NCBI RefSeq assembly: GCF_022317005.1
Contig: NZ_CP081006.1
Coordinates: 2,232,001 to 2,296,000 of the forward strand
Reading direction: 5' to 3'
Source: Mycobacterium sp. IDR2000157661
GTDB taxonomy: Bacteria > Actinomycetota > Actinomycetes > Mycobacteriales > Mycobacteriaceae
Length of the DNA stretch: 64,000 nt
In this document: one piece after another, positions 53,356 to 63,282 of the stretch
How positions within the stretch are numbered: the stretch's first letter is position 1
Layout of the letters: each line of letters begins with the position of its first letter
Notes under the pieces: model-generated
What the model was told of the DNA's origin: nothing
Database searches by the model: none
Seen by the model: the letters and a program-made list of their open reading frames with translations, nothing else
Translations under genes and position numbers: made by a program

Positions 53356-54666
53356 ATGTTCTCGGAGACGCGTTACGCGCTAAACGGTGAATTGCGCGTC
53401 GCGTATCGCGCGTCACCCGAAGGTGCTCGCGACATCTTGTCCGTCGCGAACTGGTTTTCGTCCTGCGAGGTTCTTCCGGAGCTACCGTCCATTCAGGGGT
53501 GGGTCGAGGCGATGACGTCGCTCGGTCGGTATATCTTCTTTGACCAGCCGGGTACGGGAGTGTCCGATCCCGTCTGGCCCGGGGCGCTGCCGACCTTGGA
53601 GCAATGGGCCGACAGCATCACCGCGGTGCTCGACGACCTCGGGAGTCGCGAGGCGGTTCTCATCGCGTCGAACGCCGCGTTCGCGACGGCGGCGCTGTTC
53701 GCGGCGACACATCCGTCTCGCACCACCGCGCTGGTCGTGCTCGACGGTTTCGCAGATGCGGGTGGCACCCCACTCATTCAAGACGAAAGCGAAGCTGCGA
53801 ATGTCCGCTTGTGGGGCAGCGGGAAAGTCCAACATGTGCTCAATCCGGACATGCCGTGGAACGAGGAGATCCGGGCATCTTTTGCCCGGATGGAACGCCT
53901 GGCGGCTAGCCCAAGGACGCTAGCTCTAATGAGGCCTCTCGCGATGGAAATGGACGTGCGGGCGGTCCTACCGACCATTCGTGTGCCGACTCTCGTCGTC
54001 CAGCACTCCGACGGCGTGATCGTCCCGCCCGCGAAGGGCAAGTACATCGCTGAGCACATACCTGACGCGAAATATGTTGAGGTGCCGGGCCGCAACTGGT
54101 ACCACGTCGTGGAACCGTGGCGCGCGTCGTTTCAAGAGATCGCGGAGTTCCTCACCGGCCATCAGGCCGACGTGGCCGACGATCGGGTGCTGGCCACGGT
54201 GCTGTTCACCGACATCGTCGATTCGACGCGCCGCGCGGCGGAGATGGGCGACCGCGACTGGCATGCGCTGCTCGATGCGCACGACGCCATCGTGCGCGTT
54301 CAACTAAACCGCTTTCGGGGGCGCGAGTTGAACACATCGGGAGACGGCTTCCTCGCGATGTTCGATGGCCCGCAGCGAGCGATCCGCTGCGCCATGGCGA
54401 TCCGCGACGCGGTGCAGGCGCTCGGCATCGAGGTGCGCGCCGGATTGCACACCGGCGAGTGCGAGGTCCGGGGCGATGACATCGGTGGCATCGCCGTCCA
54501 CATCGGTGCGCGCGTGAGCGCACTGGCAGCACCGAACGACGTGCTGGTGTCCAGCACGCTACGCGATCTGGTGATCGGTTCCGGGCTCGAGTTCGAGGAG
54601 CGCGGTGCGCACCAACTCAAGGGCGTGCCGGGCGAATGGCAGCTCTTCGCCGTCGCTTCTCCTTAG
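53356..54666 (+). CDS. Alpha/beta-hydrolase-class III nucleotide cyclase fusion
   Basis: This 436-residue protein has two domains. Residues 1-265 have an alpha/beta-hydrolase fold but the nucleophile elbow reads ASNAA (104-108) in place of GxSxG, so it is probably a non-catalytic sensor. Residues 275-436 form a class III cyclase domain: FTDIVDST with metal D286, SGDGF with D330, and a transition-state Arg in VHIGARVS. The usual substrate-selecting Lys is N326, so ATP specificity and activity are uncertain. TAGACT lies six bases before the ATG (leaderless). It is carried on the insert. Confidence 0.82.
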   Translation: MFSETRYALNGELRVAYRASPEGARDILSVANWFSSCEVLPELPSIQGWVEAMTSLGRYIFFDQPGTGVSDPVWPGALPTLEQWADSITAVLDDLGSREAVLIASNAAFATAALFAATHPSRTTALVVLDGFADAGGTPLIQDESEAANVRLWGSGKVQHVLNPDMPWNEEIRASFARMERLAASPRTLALMRPLAMEMDVRAVLPTIRVPTLVVQHSDGVIVPPAKGKYIAEHIPDAKYVEVPGRNWYHVVEPWRASFQEIAEFLTGHQADVADDRVLATVLFTDIVDSTRRAAEMGDRDWHALLDAHDAIVRVQLNRFRGRELNTSGDGFLAMFDGPQRAIRCAMAIRDAVQALGIEVRAGLHTGECEVRGDDIGGIAVHIGARVSALAAPNDVLVSSTLRDLVIGSGLEFEERGAHQLKGVPGEWQLFAVASP

Positions 54667-54855
54667 CAGTGGGGCTCGGCGAAGCTCATTTGGCGTGCAG
54701 TAGCGGCTTGTGCACATGGTGGCATCGACTGGCCGAATAACACTCTCGTCGAAGAACCGCGTGATCACTGCCAGAACCGGCGTGAGTGTCTGATTACCTG
54801 GCTCGGGTGATGGAAGTTCGCTCACCGCCCGCTTTCCAAGACGTAGGGTCGAACG

Positions 54856-55242
54856 ATGATCTATCGGTGGTTTGTGCGGAAGCAGGCATATGCGCTCTGG
54901 GCGAAGCTGTCGGACCAACGCATCGACGAGATCCCACTCGCCGACAACGTCCGGTTTGTATACCTGGGCGACCATGAGTTGGCCGCCGACCTTCACGGTG
55001 CCGATGCGGAACGCGCATGGCTGCGCGAGTTTTTTCGACGCCTTCCCGGTGTCCGCTTTGATGTAGAGGACATGGTTATCGAAGGTGGTCCGTGGTCAAC
55101 GCGTGTCGCCACCCGCTACGCCGCGACTCGTGATGGCCAAGTTGTTTATCGAGGCGTCAACATTGGCCGAATTGTGTGGGGCAAAGTTGTCGAGGAGCAG
55201 ATCCTGCCCGACACACAAGCGCTGGCAGCGGCGCTCGGCTGA
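54856..55242 (+). CDS. NTF2/SnoaL-like protein on the insert
   Basis: This 128-residue protein starts MIYRWFVRKQAYALWAKLSD and has a predicted NTF2-like fold (VRFVYLGDHELAADLHGADA; VVYRGVNIGRIVWGKVVEEQ). TAGGGT is six bases before the ATG, the leaderless arrangement. It is 189 bases after the cyclase gene and within the same insert. Function is unknown; it may bind a small molecule. Confidence 0.7.
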   Translation: MIYRWFVRKQAYALWAKLSDQRIDEIPLADNVRFVYLGDHELAADLHGADAERAWLREFFRRLPGVRFDVEDMVIEGGPWSTRVATRYAATRDGQVVYRGVNIGRIVWGKVVEEQILPDTQALAAALG

Positions 55243-55257
55243 CCACAGCTGCGTGTG

Positions 55258-55266
55258 CAGATGATG
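55258..55266. repeat. 9-bp direct repeat, right copy
   Basis: CAGATGATG, the partner of 53259-53267. Confidence 0.75.
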
Positions 55267-55805
55267 GAGGCGGCACAGGCATTTGGTGTTCGACGGATGT
55301 GTGGACCCGGCCGGGTAGGGCACGGTGTGGTCCACGTCGCAGTACTCTGCAGGCCGCTCACAGCCCGGGAAAGCGACACGTCATGTCGCGCATGCGGACG
55401 AAGCGTTCCCGCTGCGGCGACAGCCGATAACCGGGCCCCGCGTCGGGACCTGGGTTGTGCACGGTGCGCACCGTCACGCCGCCTTTGACGAGCTCAGCCA
55501 GCAGCGGGGTAGGGATGACCGCGCCGCCGAGCACACACGCCGCCCCCGCGGCCGCCGGAGCAAGCGGGGAGGGTGACTCGGGCGCGGGTGCCGATGCCCA
55601 GGGCCGCGGCGATCTCCGCGGCCGCGCACGCCCACCCGTCGACGAGCCAGGTGTGGCGGTCGTCGTCGGGTTCGGTGTGGCGCGCCGTCAACTCAGCGAT
55701 GGCCGCCAATCGCCGAGCTGCCGCGGCCGCTTCGGCGCGTGCGCCGGCTTCGATCACCTCGATCAACGCGGCTTGGTCGACGGAACCGAACTCCGATCCG
55801 AACAT
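55258..55805 (-). pseudogene. N-terminal and HNH fragment of DUF222/HNH (13E12-type) gene
   Basis: From ATG 55805 (minus strand) it reads [20 protein letters not shown], a typical DUF222 start, to about GTRARV. Then the middle of DUF222 is missing and the frame changes. It resumes with [17 protein letters not shown] and [11 protein letters not shown], suffers a one-base frameshift at a CCCGGG run near 55362, and continues [19 protein letters not shown] to CRLHHL, where it is cut by the insert. It therefore carries three independent lesions and is dead. Confidence 0.8.
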
Positions 55806-55836
55806 ACGTTCGATGATATCCGGACCCACCGACGCC

Positions 55837-56724
55837 TCAGCCGCCCTCGCAGGCCCTGCGGATAAACCCGTGCAGTTCCTCGCCCGACCACGGCGGATTG
55901 TCCCGATGGTCGCGATAGGCCACGATCGCCGGTGTCGGCCGCTCGAAGCGCCCGACGAAGCCACCCGCGGCGATGAAGATCTGCCCGGTGATGTCCCTGG
56001 CTTCATCGCTGACCAGGTAGGCGTAGGTGGGCGCGACGTATTCGGGCGGAGCCGCGTCGAGTGCGCCCTGCATGCTGACGTCGTCGAGCAGGCCGCGCCT
56101 GTGCAGATCGACGATGTGCGCTTCGTAGTCGATACCCGTGGAGAGCCGCGTCTTGGCGCCGGGGCACACGACGTTCGCGCGCACCCCGTGCTCCTTGAGT
56201 TCGGCGGCGATCGCGAGGGTGAGACCGTTGACGGCGCCCTTGCCCGCCGGGTAACCGGTGCCGCCGTAGTCGCCGAGGAACGCGAACGAACTGGTGTTGA
56301 CGATGGCGCCGCCGCCCTGCGCCACCATCTTGGGCGCCGCAGCCCGGCAGGTCTCGAAGACCGTGCCGAGATGCGCGTCGAGCAGGTCGCGGAACTGCGC
56401 GGACGTGACGGTCAGGATCGACGATCCGGCGGGCTCGGCGGTGCCGGCGCAGTTGACCAGGATGTCGATGTGACCGAACTCGCTGACGCATCGGTCGACA
56501 AGCGCATCAGCGATCGCCGGGTCGGCGGGGGAGCCCGCCATTCCGCACGCGTTCGGAATTGCCTGTACCGCCTGCCGTACCGCAGCCGGATCGCGGCCGT
56601 TGACGACGACACCGGTGCCCTGCTCGGCCAGCAGCTCGGCGACCGCGAATCCGACCCCGCGGGTCCCGCCGACGACGACCGCACCGCGGCCGCTCCGCGG
56701 TGCGCTAATCGGCGCCCGCTTCAC
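55837..56724 (-). CDS. Short-chain dehydrogenase/reductase
   Basis: This 295-residue SDR has the cofactor motif GGTRGVG near residue 19, NCAG near 90 and a catalytic S...YPAGKGA segment near 158. The longer C-terminal tail ([19 protein letters not shown]) is like sterol- or hydroxyacyl-CoA-type SDRs. The GTG start overlaps the upstream NTF2-like gene by 20 bases, so it is the last gene of the cyp51 operon. Substrate unknown. Confidence 0.8.
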   Translation of the reverse strand: MKRAPISAPRSGRGAVVVGGTRGVGFAVAELLAEQGTGVVVNGRDPAAVRQAVQAIPNACGMAGSPADPAIADALVDRCVSEFGHIDILVNCAGTAEPAGSSILTVTSAQFRDLLDAHLGTVFETCRAAAPKMVAQGGGAIVNTSSFAFLGDYGGTGYPAGKGAVNGLTLAIAAELKEHGVRANVVCPGAKTRLSTGIDYEAHIVDLHRRGLLDDVSMQGALDAAPPEYVAPTYAYLVSDEARDITGQIFIAAGGFVGRFERPTPAIVAYRDHRDNPPWSGEELHGFIRRACEGG

Positions 56725-57145
56725 TGAACTGCATCATGTCCATGTTCCAGTAGCCACGCAGGTTCGTCAGCAGACCGGCCTCGTTGGTCTGGTAGCTGAA
56801 GACACCACGGACGGTGCTGACCATGCCGCTGTCGAACTTGCTGCGCAGCACCAGAATATGGGCCACCTCATGGGGCGAACTCGACGGGAACGTCTCCTCG
56901 CACGTGATCTGCAAGTCGTTGGACGCGATGTTGGCCTCGTAGAACCCCGCCACCGCCTCCTTGCCCCGGATGCCGGTGCCGTCGGGATTGGTGAAGGACT
57001 GCCCGATCGGATCCTCGATGACGACGTCGTCAGCCATCAGGGCCAGCCAGCCCTCCTTGTCGTGAGCGTGCACGCAACGCCACGAGTTGTGTGAGGCGGC
57101 CAATGCCGGTGTCTTCTCGGCGGTTTCTGCGTTCTTGCCGGACAC
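56705..57145 (-). CDS. NTF2/ketosteroid-isomerase-like protein (Rv0760c type)
   Basis: This 146-residue protein closely matches the Rv0760c pattern, with SWRCVHAHDKEGWLALMADD and VVIEDPIGQSFTNPDG near residues 40-56, and IRGKEAVAGFYE. The M. tuberculosis homologue has a ketosteroid-isomerase fold and binds steroids, which fits the P450/SDR operon. The catalytic role is unproven. It lies 6 bases downstream of adhB. Confidence 0.85.
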   Translation of the reverse strand: MSGKNAETAEKTPALAASHNSWRCVHAHDKEGWLALMADDVVIEDPIGQSFTNPDGTGIRGKEAVAGFYEANIASNDLQITCEETFPSSSPHEVAHILVLRSKFDSGMVSTVRGVFSYQTNEAGLLTNLRGYWNMDMMQFSEAGAD

Positions 57146-57151
57146 GGCGTG

Positions 57152-58279
57152 TTACCGGTCGTCGTCGGTGTAGCGGATGACGCCGCGGATGTTCCTGCCC
57201 TCGAGCATGTCGGCATATCCCTCGTTGATCTGTTCCAGCTTGTACTGCCGCGTGACCATGTCGTCGAGGTTCAGCTTGCGGGCCTGATACATCGACAGCA
57301 GCTGCGGGATGTCGTAGTGCGGGTTGCCACCGCCGAAAATGGTGCCCTGCAATCGCTTCTGCATCAGTGTGAGCATCGCCAGGTTCAGATTCACCTCGGT
57401 GTCGAGCAGGCCGCCGATCGCGGTCAGCACGCAGGTGCCGCCTTTGGCGGTGAGGTTCAGGTAGTTGTCGACGTCCTTGCCGTGCAGTTCGCCGACCGTG
57501 ACGATCACCTTGTGCGCCATCAGGCCCCAGGTCACCTCACCGATGCCTGCCATCGCCGACTCGAAGTCCGGGTAGACGTGGGTGGCACCGAACTTCAGCG
57601 CCTGGTCGCGCTTCCACTCCACCGGGTCGATCGCGAAGATCCGGCGGGCGCCCGCGTTGACCGCGCCCTGCAGGGCACCCATGCCCACGCCTCCGACACC
57701 GACGATCGCGACGTCCTCGCCGGGGCGGACGTCGCCGCTGCGCACCGCCGAGCCATAGCCGGTGGTGACGCCGCAACCCACCAGGCAGGCGACCTCGAAC
57801 GGGATCGACGGGTCGATCTTCACCACCGAGCTCTTGTGCACCACCATGTACGGCGAGAAGGTGCCCAGCAGCGTCATCGGAAAGACCGGCTGGCCCTTGG
57901 CGTGGATGCGGTGGGTGCCGTCGGAGACGGCCGTGCCCCCCAGCAGCCCGGCGCCGAGGTCGCACAGATTGCGCAGGCCCGCCTGACACGAGGGGCAGCG
58001 GCCACAGGACGGGATGAACGACAGCACCACGTGGTCACCGGGCGCGAGGTCCTCCACGCCGGGCCCGACCTCGGTGACGATGCCCGCACCCTCGTGTCCG
58101 CCCAGCACCGGGAAGCCGGCCATCGGGATGCCGCCGGTCACCAGATGGTGGTCGGAGTGGCACATCCCCGACGCTTCCATCTGGATCTTCACCTCGTCCT
58201 TGACGGGGTCTCCGATCTCGATCTCCTCGATCGACCACGGTTGGTTGAACTCCCAGATGAGAGCGCCTTTTGTCTTCAT
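57152..58279 (-). CDS. adhB: NDMA-dependent-type zinc alcohol dehydrogenase AdhB
   Basis: This 375-residue MDR alcohol dehydrogenase has catalytic-zinc ligands in GMCHSDHH and GGHEGAGI (GHE), structural-zinc cysteines in CGRCPSCQAGLRNLC, and the cofactor motif VGVGGVGMGALQGAV. The length equals that of M. tuberculosis AdhB (Rv0761c). It probably oxidises alcohols made by the P450s of the operon. ATG 58279 is preceded by GGAAGGCAC. The preceding in-frame codons are not family-like. Confidence 0.9.
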   Translation of the reverse strand: MKTKGALIWEFNQPWSIEEIEIGDPVKDEVKIQMEASGMCHSDHHLVTGGIPMAGFPVLGGHEGAGIVTEVGPGVEDLAPGDHVVLSFIPSCGRCPSCQAGLRNLCDLGAGLLGGTAVSDGTHRIHAKGQPVFPMTLLGTFSPYMVVHKSSVVKIDPSIPFEVACLVGCGVTTGYGSAVRSGDVRPGEDVAIVGVGGVGMGALQGAVNAGARRIFAIDPVEWKRDQALKFGATHVYPDFESAMAGIGEVTWGLMAHKVIVTVGELHGKDVDNYLNLTAKGGTCVLTAIGGLLDTEVNLNLAMLTLMQKRLQGTIFGGGNPHYDIPQLLSMYQARKLNLDDMVTRQYKLEQINEGYADMLEGRNIRGVIRYTDDDR

Positions 58280-58375
58280 CGATAGGTGCCTTCCACTAAA
58301 GCTGGTGTCCACAGACTAGAGGCAGTAGTTAGGTGCGTCACACCCCACCCCAATCAACTGCTTGGCCGGGTGCCT

Positions 58376-58921
58376 TCACCAGATGGGCGAGGGGGCCTTG
58401 CCGAGCGGGTAGTAACCGGGCAGCTTCTCGCCTGCCATCGAACGTTCGATGCGCTTCTGCATGCCCTCGCTCAGGTCGCCCGACTCGATCAGTTTGCCGA
58501 ACATGTAGGACACATGGCCGAAGTCGAAGAAGTCGCGCTGCCATTCGATCAACAACTGGTCGTTGAGCCGGAACCAGCTGCCGCCGATGCCGTAGATCTC
58601 ATCGGACGTACCGTCGGACTTGTTGACGATCTGCTTCCAGAACCCGACGATCTCGCCCTGCTTGTCGTCGACGAGCACCTTCTGGTACTCGTACACCCAG
58701 TTCTCCAGGCCCTCCATCTCCAAACCTAGAGCGACGTCGCGGATTTGGTCCTTACCGACGCACATGACATCTTCCTTCGGGCCGATGTTCCAGCCGTAGG
58801 TCGCATCGTCGGTGTAGAACTCGGCCAACGGCGTCCAGTCGCCGTTGCGCTCACATTCGCGGTTTGTCTCCAGCCACCGCTCGACCCAGTCGTCGAGCGC
58901 CTCGCGGGGTAGTGACGGCAT
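58376..58921 (-). CDS. NTF2/SnoaL-like protein (Rv0762c type)
   Basis: This 181-residue protein begins MPSLPREALDDWVERWLETN and has the length of Rv0762c, at the same place between adhB and the ferredoxin. The NTF2-like core contains LAEFYTDDATYGWNIGPKED. Function is unknown; a binding or isomerase role in the operon is an inference. It lies 11 bases downstream of the ferredoxin gene. Confidence 0.82.
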   Translation of the reverse strand: MPSLPREALDDWVERWLETNRECERNGDWTPLAEFYTDDATYGWNIGPKEDVMCVGKDQIRDVALGLEMEGLENWVYEYQKVLVDDKQGEIVGFWKQIVNKSDGTSDEIYGIGGSWFRLNDQLLIEWQRDFFDFGHVSYMFGKLIESGDLSEGMQKRIERSMAGEKLPGYYPLGKAPSPIW

Positions 58922-58932
58922 TGTCTACTCTC

Positions 58933-60498
<1,566 letters not shown>

Positions 60499-60502
<4 letters not shown>

Positions 60503-61323
60503 TGGTTCAGGGCTTTCTCGTCGACTTCGAGCTTCTGACGGTCTTTGTGGTCGGCTAACGGGGCCTCGGGTTGCAACTCCATGTTCGCGATGAAGCCGCC
60601 GCGCGGCGTCTCGGCCACGAACGTGATGGCGCGTGCCAGATCGGAGGCCCGCAGGAAGTAGTCGTGACGGGCCTGGCCCCACTTGGCCCAGTCCTCCAGC
60701 GCCGGGCCGATCTTCTCGGCGGGCAGGCTCCAGCCCATGCCGGTCCTGGTCGGGCCGGGGTGCACGATCGAGGCGCGGACACCGGTGCCTTCCAGTTCCA
60801 TCTGGAAGTTGTTGACCATGGCCACCAGCGCCGCCTTGGCCGCGCCGTAGGCGCCCATGTGGGGGCGCTGACGCAACGCCACATCGGAGCCTACGAAGAT
60901 CAGATCGCCGCGCTGACGTTCGAGCATTCCGGGCAGCACCGCGGCCGCCAATCGGAAGGCGCCGACGACGTGGATCTGCAACTGGGAATCGAACTCCTCG
61001 CCTGCGATCTCGGCGAGCTTGCCGAAGTAGGTGTCACCCGCACCGGCCACCAGCACCTCGATGTCGCCGAGTGCGTCGACCGACTGCGTCACAAATGATT
61101 TCACCGAGTTGGGGTCGGTGACGTCGAGGTGGAACCCGACTGCCTCGCCGCCGTCGGCGTTGATCTTGCCCACCAGGTCAGTGAGCTTCTCGACCCGGCG
61201 CGCACCGAGCGCGACCGGGAAGCCGCGCGCCGCCATGTCGATCGCGGTGGCCTCGCCGATACCGGACGAGGCGCCGGCGATGATGACCGGCCGGCGTTCG
61301 GGCAGGGGTTCGAAGCGGGGCAT
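60499..61323 (-). CDS. Short-chain dehydrogenase/reductase (Rv0765c type)
   Basis: This 274-residue SDR has the cofactor motif GASSGIGEA near residue 17, AGAGD replacing NNAG near 92, and S...YGAAKAALVAM near 158. It occupies the Rv0765c position between cyp123 and cyp51 and probably acts on oxidised lipid or sterol products. It is coupled to cyp51 through a 4-base overlap. Confidence 0.87.
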
Positions 61324-61332
61324 GTGCGGCTT

Positions 61333-62538
61333 TCAGACGGTCTGGACGGTGATCGGCAGGTGAGCGAATCCGCGGACGTTGCTGGAGTGGACGCGGACGG
61401 CGTTGGCCGCCTCGACTTCATATCCGCGGATTCGCTTGAACAACTCGGTCAGCGCGACCCTGGCCTCCATCCGCGCCAGGTGGGCGCCGAGACAGAAGTG
61501 GGCGCCGCTGCCGAAACTCATGAGCTTCGAACCGATCTCGCGGCCGATGACGAACTCGTCGGGCTCGGCGAACACCCGCTCGTCGCGGTGCGCCGAACCG
61601 GGCAACAGCAAGACGACATCACCGTCGGGGATGGTGGTGTCGTAGAGCGTCAACTCGCCGGCCACCGTGCGGGCGAGAATCTGGCTGGAGGTGTCGTAGC
61701 GCAACGTTTCCTCGACCCACAAAGGCACCCGCTCGAGATCGGCGTAGACCGGGGCCAGCTGGTCGGGGTTCTGGTGGCCCCAGAATGCGGCGTTGGCAAG
61801 CAGTTTCGTGGTGGTCTCGTTGCCGGCGATCACCATGAGGAACATGAAGCCGAGGATCTCGTCGTCGGTGAGGCGGTCACCGTCGATCTCGGCCTCGAGC
61901 AGCGCCGTGGTCAGGTCGTCGGTCGCCTTCTTGCGGCGCTCGGCGACCATCTCCTGGTAGTAGACGATCAGGTTGATGGACGCCTCGACGGCCGCGGGCG
62001 GCACGTCGGTCACGCCTTCGTCGCGGTGCATGACCCCGTCGGCCCATGCCCGCACCTGGGCGCGGTCCTGCTGGGGCACGCCCATCAACTCCGAGATGAC
62101 GTCCATCGGCAGCTTGCCCGCGAACTCGTCGACATAGTCGACGGTGCCCTCGGCCGACTTCTCGAGCATGGTGTCGAGGTGTTGGACCGCGATCTCGGTG
62201 ACGCGCGGTTCGAGTTCCCGGATGCGTCGCGGGGTGAACCCCTTGGAGACCAGCGTGCGCAGACGCAAGTGGGCCGGGTCGTCCATCGCCAGAAACGACA
62301 TGGTCTTGGAGGCGTGCGGACCGCGAGAGGCCGGATCCAGCGACACGCCGAACTTGTTCGACAAGGTGGTGCTGTTGCGGAAGCCCTGCAACACGTCCTG
62401 GTGGCGCGACAAGGCCCAGAAGCCCAACTCGTCGTTGCGATACAGCGGGGCCTCGTCGCGCAGTCGCTTGTAATACGGATACGGATCTTCGTGGAAGTCG
62501 TAGTCGTAGGGGTCCAGGGTCAAGTCAGTGCACGTCAA
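61333..62538 (-). CDS. cyp123: Cytochrome P450 CYP123
   Basis: This 401-residue P450 aligns with M. tuberculosis CYP123 (Rv0766c): LDPYDYDFHEDPYPYYKRLR at the start, the I-helix MVIAGNETTTKLLAN, EETLRYDTSS (ExxR), and the heme loop FGSGAHFCLGAHLARME. The physiological substrate is unknown. The start is TTG at 62538, overlapping the TetR stop by 4 bases. P450 genes here share the operon ferredoxin. Confidence 0.92.
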   Translation of the reverse strand: MTCTDLTLDPYDYDFHEDPYPYYKRLRDEAPLYRNDELGFWALSRHQDVLQGFRNSTTLSNKFGVSLDPASRGPHASKTMSFLAMDDPAHLRLRTLVSKGFTPRRIRELEPRVTEIAVQHLDTMLEKSAEGTVDYVDEFAGKLPMDVISELMGVPQQDRAQVRAWADGVMHRDEGVTDVPPAAVEASINLIVYYQEMVAERRKKATDDLTTALLEAEIDGDRLTDDEILGFMFLMVIAGNETTTKLLANAAFWGHQNPDQLAPVYADLERVPLWVEETLRYDTSSQILARTVAGELTLYDTTIPDGDVVLLLPGSAHRDERVFAEPDEFVIGREIGSKLMSFGSGAHFCLGAHLARMEARVALTELFKRIRGYEVEAANAVRVHSSNVRGFAHLPITVQTV

Positions 62539-63143
62539 CGGTCATCTCCGACGATGAGGCCCACCACGTAGCTGAGGCGGTCGGCGATCTGGTGATAGGT
62601 GAAGGCGCCGCTGCCCGCGTTGACCAGCGCGCCGAAGTAGGTCATCTCGAGGGCCGACAACGTTCGCGCGTCGGCGTCAGGGCCCAGCGCCGACCGGATT
62701 CGCCGGTGGATCTCGGCGCCGATGCGCTCGCGCACGGTCCGCACCGCCGGGTCGTTGCCGCTCAGCAGGGCCGTCGTGCAGGCGGCCGCGACCTCCGGTT
62801 CGTCGGCCACCATCAACGCCATGCTGCGCAGGGCCTTCTCCACGCGCACCAGCCGACTGTCGTTGACGTCGGTGAAGTACGGCACCTGGCGCATCAGGTC
62901 GAGGTAGATCTCGGCGATCAGATGGTTCTTCGAGGAGAAGTACGTATACGCGGTCGCGGATGCGACCTTGGCCCGCGCCGCGACCGCCCGCACGGTCAGG
63001 TCGGCATAGGAGGACTCCCGCAGCATGTCCAGACCCGCGGTCAGAACCCTGCGGAAGGTTTCCTCCTGCCGACGGTTGCGGGGGGTCTCAGCGGCAGCCG
63101 CGGGCACGGCTCCTGTGATCGCAACCATCGGTTCGCTGGACAC
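62535..63143 (-). CDS. TetR-family regulator of the cyp123-cyp51 operon (Rv0767c type)
   Basis: This 202-residue TetR regulator has an N-terminal HTH region (LTVRAVAARAKVASATAYTYF near residues 49-69). It heads the operon and is divergent from aldA. GTG 63143 is supported by TAACTT exactly six bases upstream (leaderless). ATG 63128 is an alternative. A perfect palindrome overlaps the GTG, so binding would block its own transcript. Confidence 0.88.
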   Translation of the reverse strand: MSSEPMVAITGAVPAAAAETPRNRRQEETFRRVLTAGLDMLRESSYADLTVRAVAARAKVASATAYTYFSSKNHLIAEIYLDLMRQVPYFTDVNDSRLVRVEKALRSMALMVADEPEVAAACTTALLSGNDPAVRTVRERIGAEIHRRIRSALGPDADARTLSALEMTYFGALVNAGSGAFTYHQIADRLSYVVGLIVGDDR

Positions 63144-63150
63144 TTGTCCA
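63137..63150. promoter_or_regulatory. TetR operator candidate 1
   Basis: TGGACACTTGTCCA is a perfect inverted repeat (arms TGGACA/TGTCCA), overlapping the tetR start region. Its 12-bp core is repeated exactly at 63249. Confidence 0.75.
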
Positions 63151-63248
63151 AGTTATCCGACAGTCGTCCCGATAGGCAAGTACCGAGCTTAGGACGGCGT
63201 GCTTGCCACGCGCTGTGCACAGCGGCTAAGGTTCGTGGCGAAGATACC

Positions 63249-63260
63249 GGACACTTGTCC
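63249..63260. promoter_or_regulatory. TetR operator candidate 2
   Basis: GGACACTTGTCC, identical to the core of the first site, 22 bases before aldA. The two sites sit at opposite ends of the intergenic region, as for a shared repressor of both directions. Confidence 0.75.
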
Positions 63261-63282
63261 AGCCTCGGTGAACGGAGCGCAC

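Larger units (their letters stand above)
53268..55257. mobile_element. About 2.0-kb insert splitting the DUF222/HNH gene
   Basis: The segment lies between two 9-bp direct repeats. Removing it together with one repeat copy rejoins CRLHHL with LKTFCGW in frame. It holds the hydrolase-cyclase and NTF2-like genes, both with leaderless-type promoters. No transposase, integrase or clear terminal inverted repeat is visible, so the mechanism is unknown. Confidence 0.6.

Noticed and set aside
53268..55257. Classification of the insert as a known insertion sequence.
   Set aside because: No transposase, resolvase or integrase frame and no convincing terminal inverted repeats were seen; only the 9-bp direct repeats support mobility.
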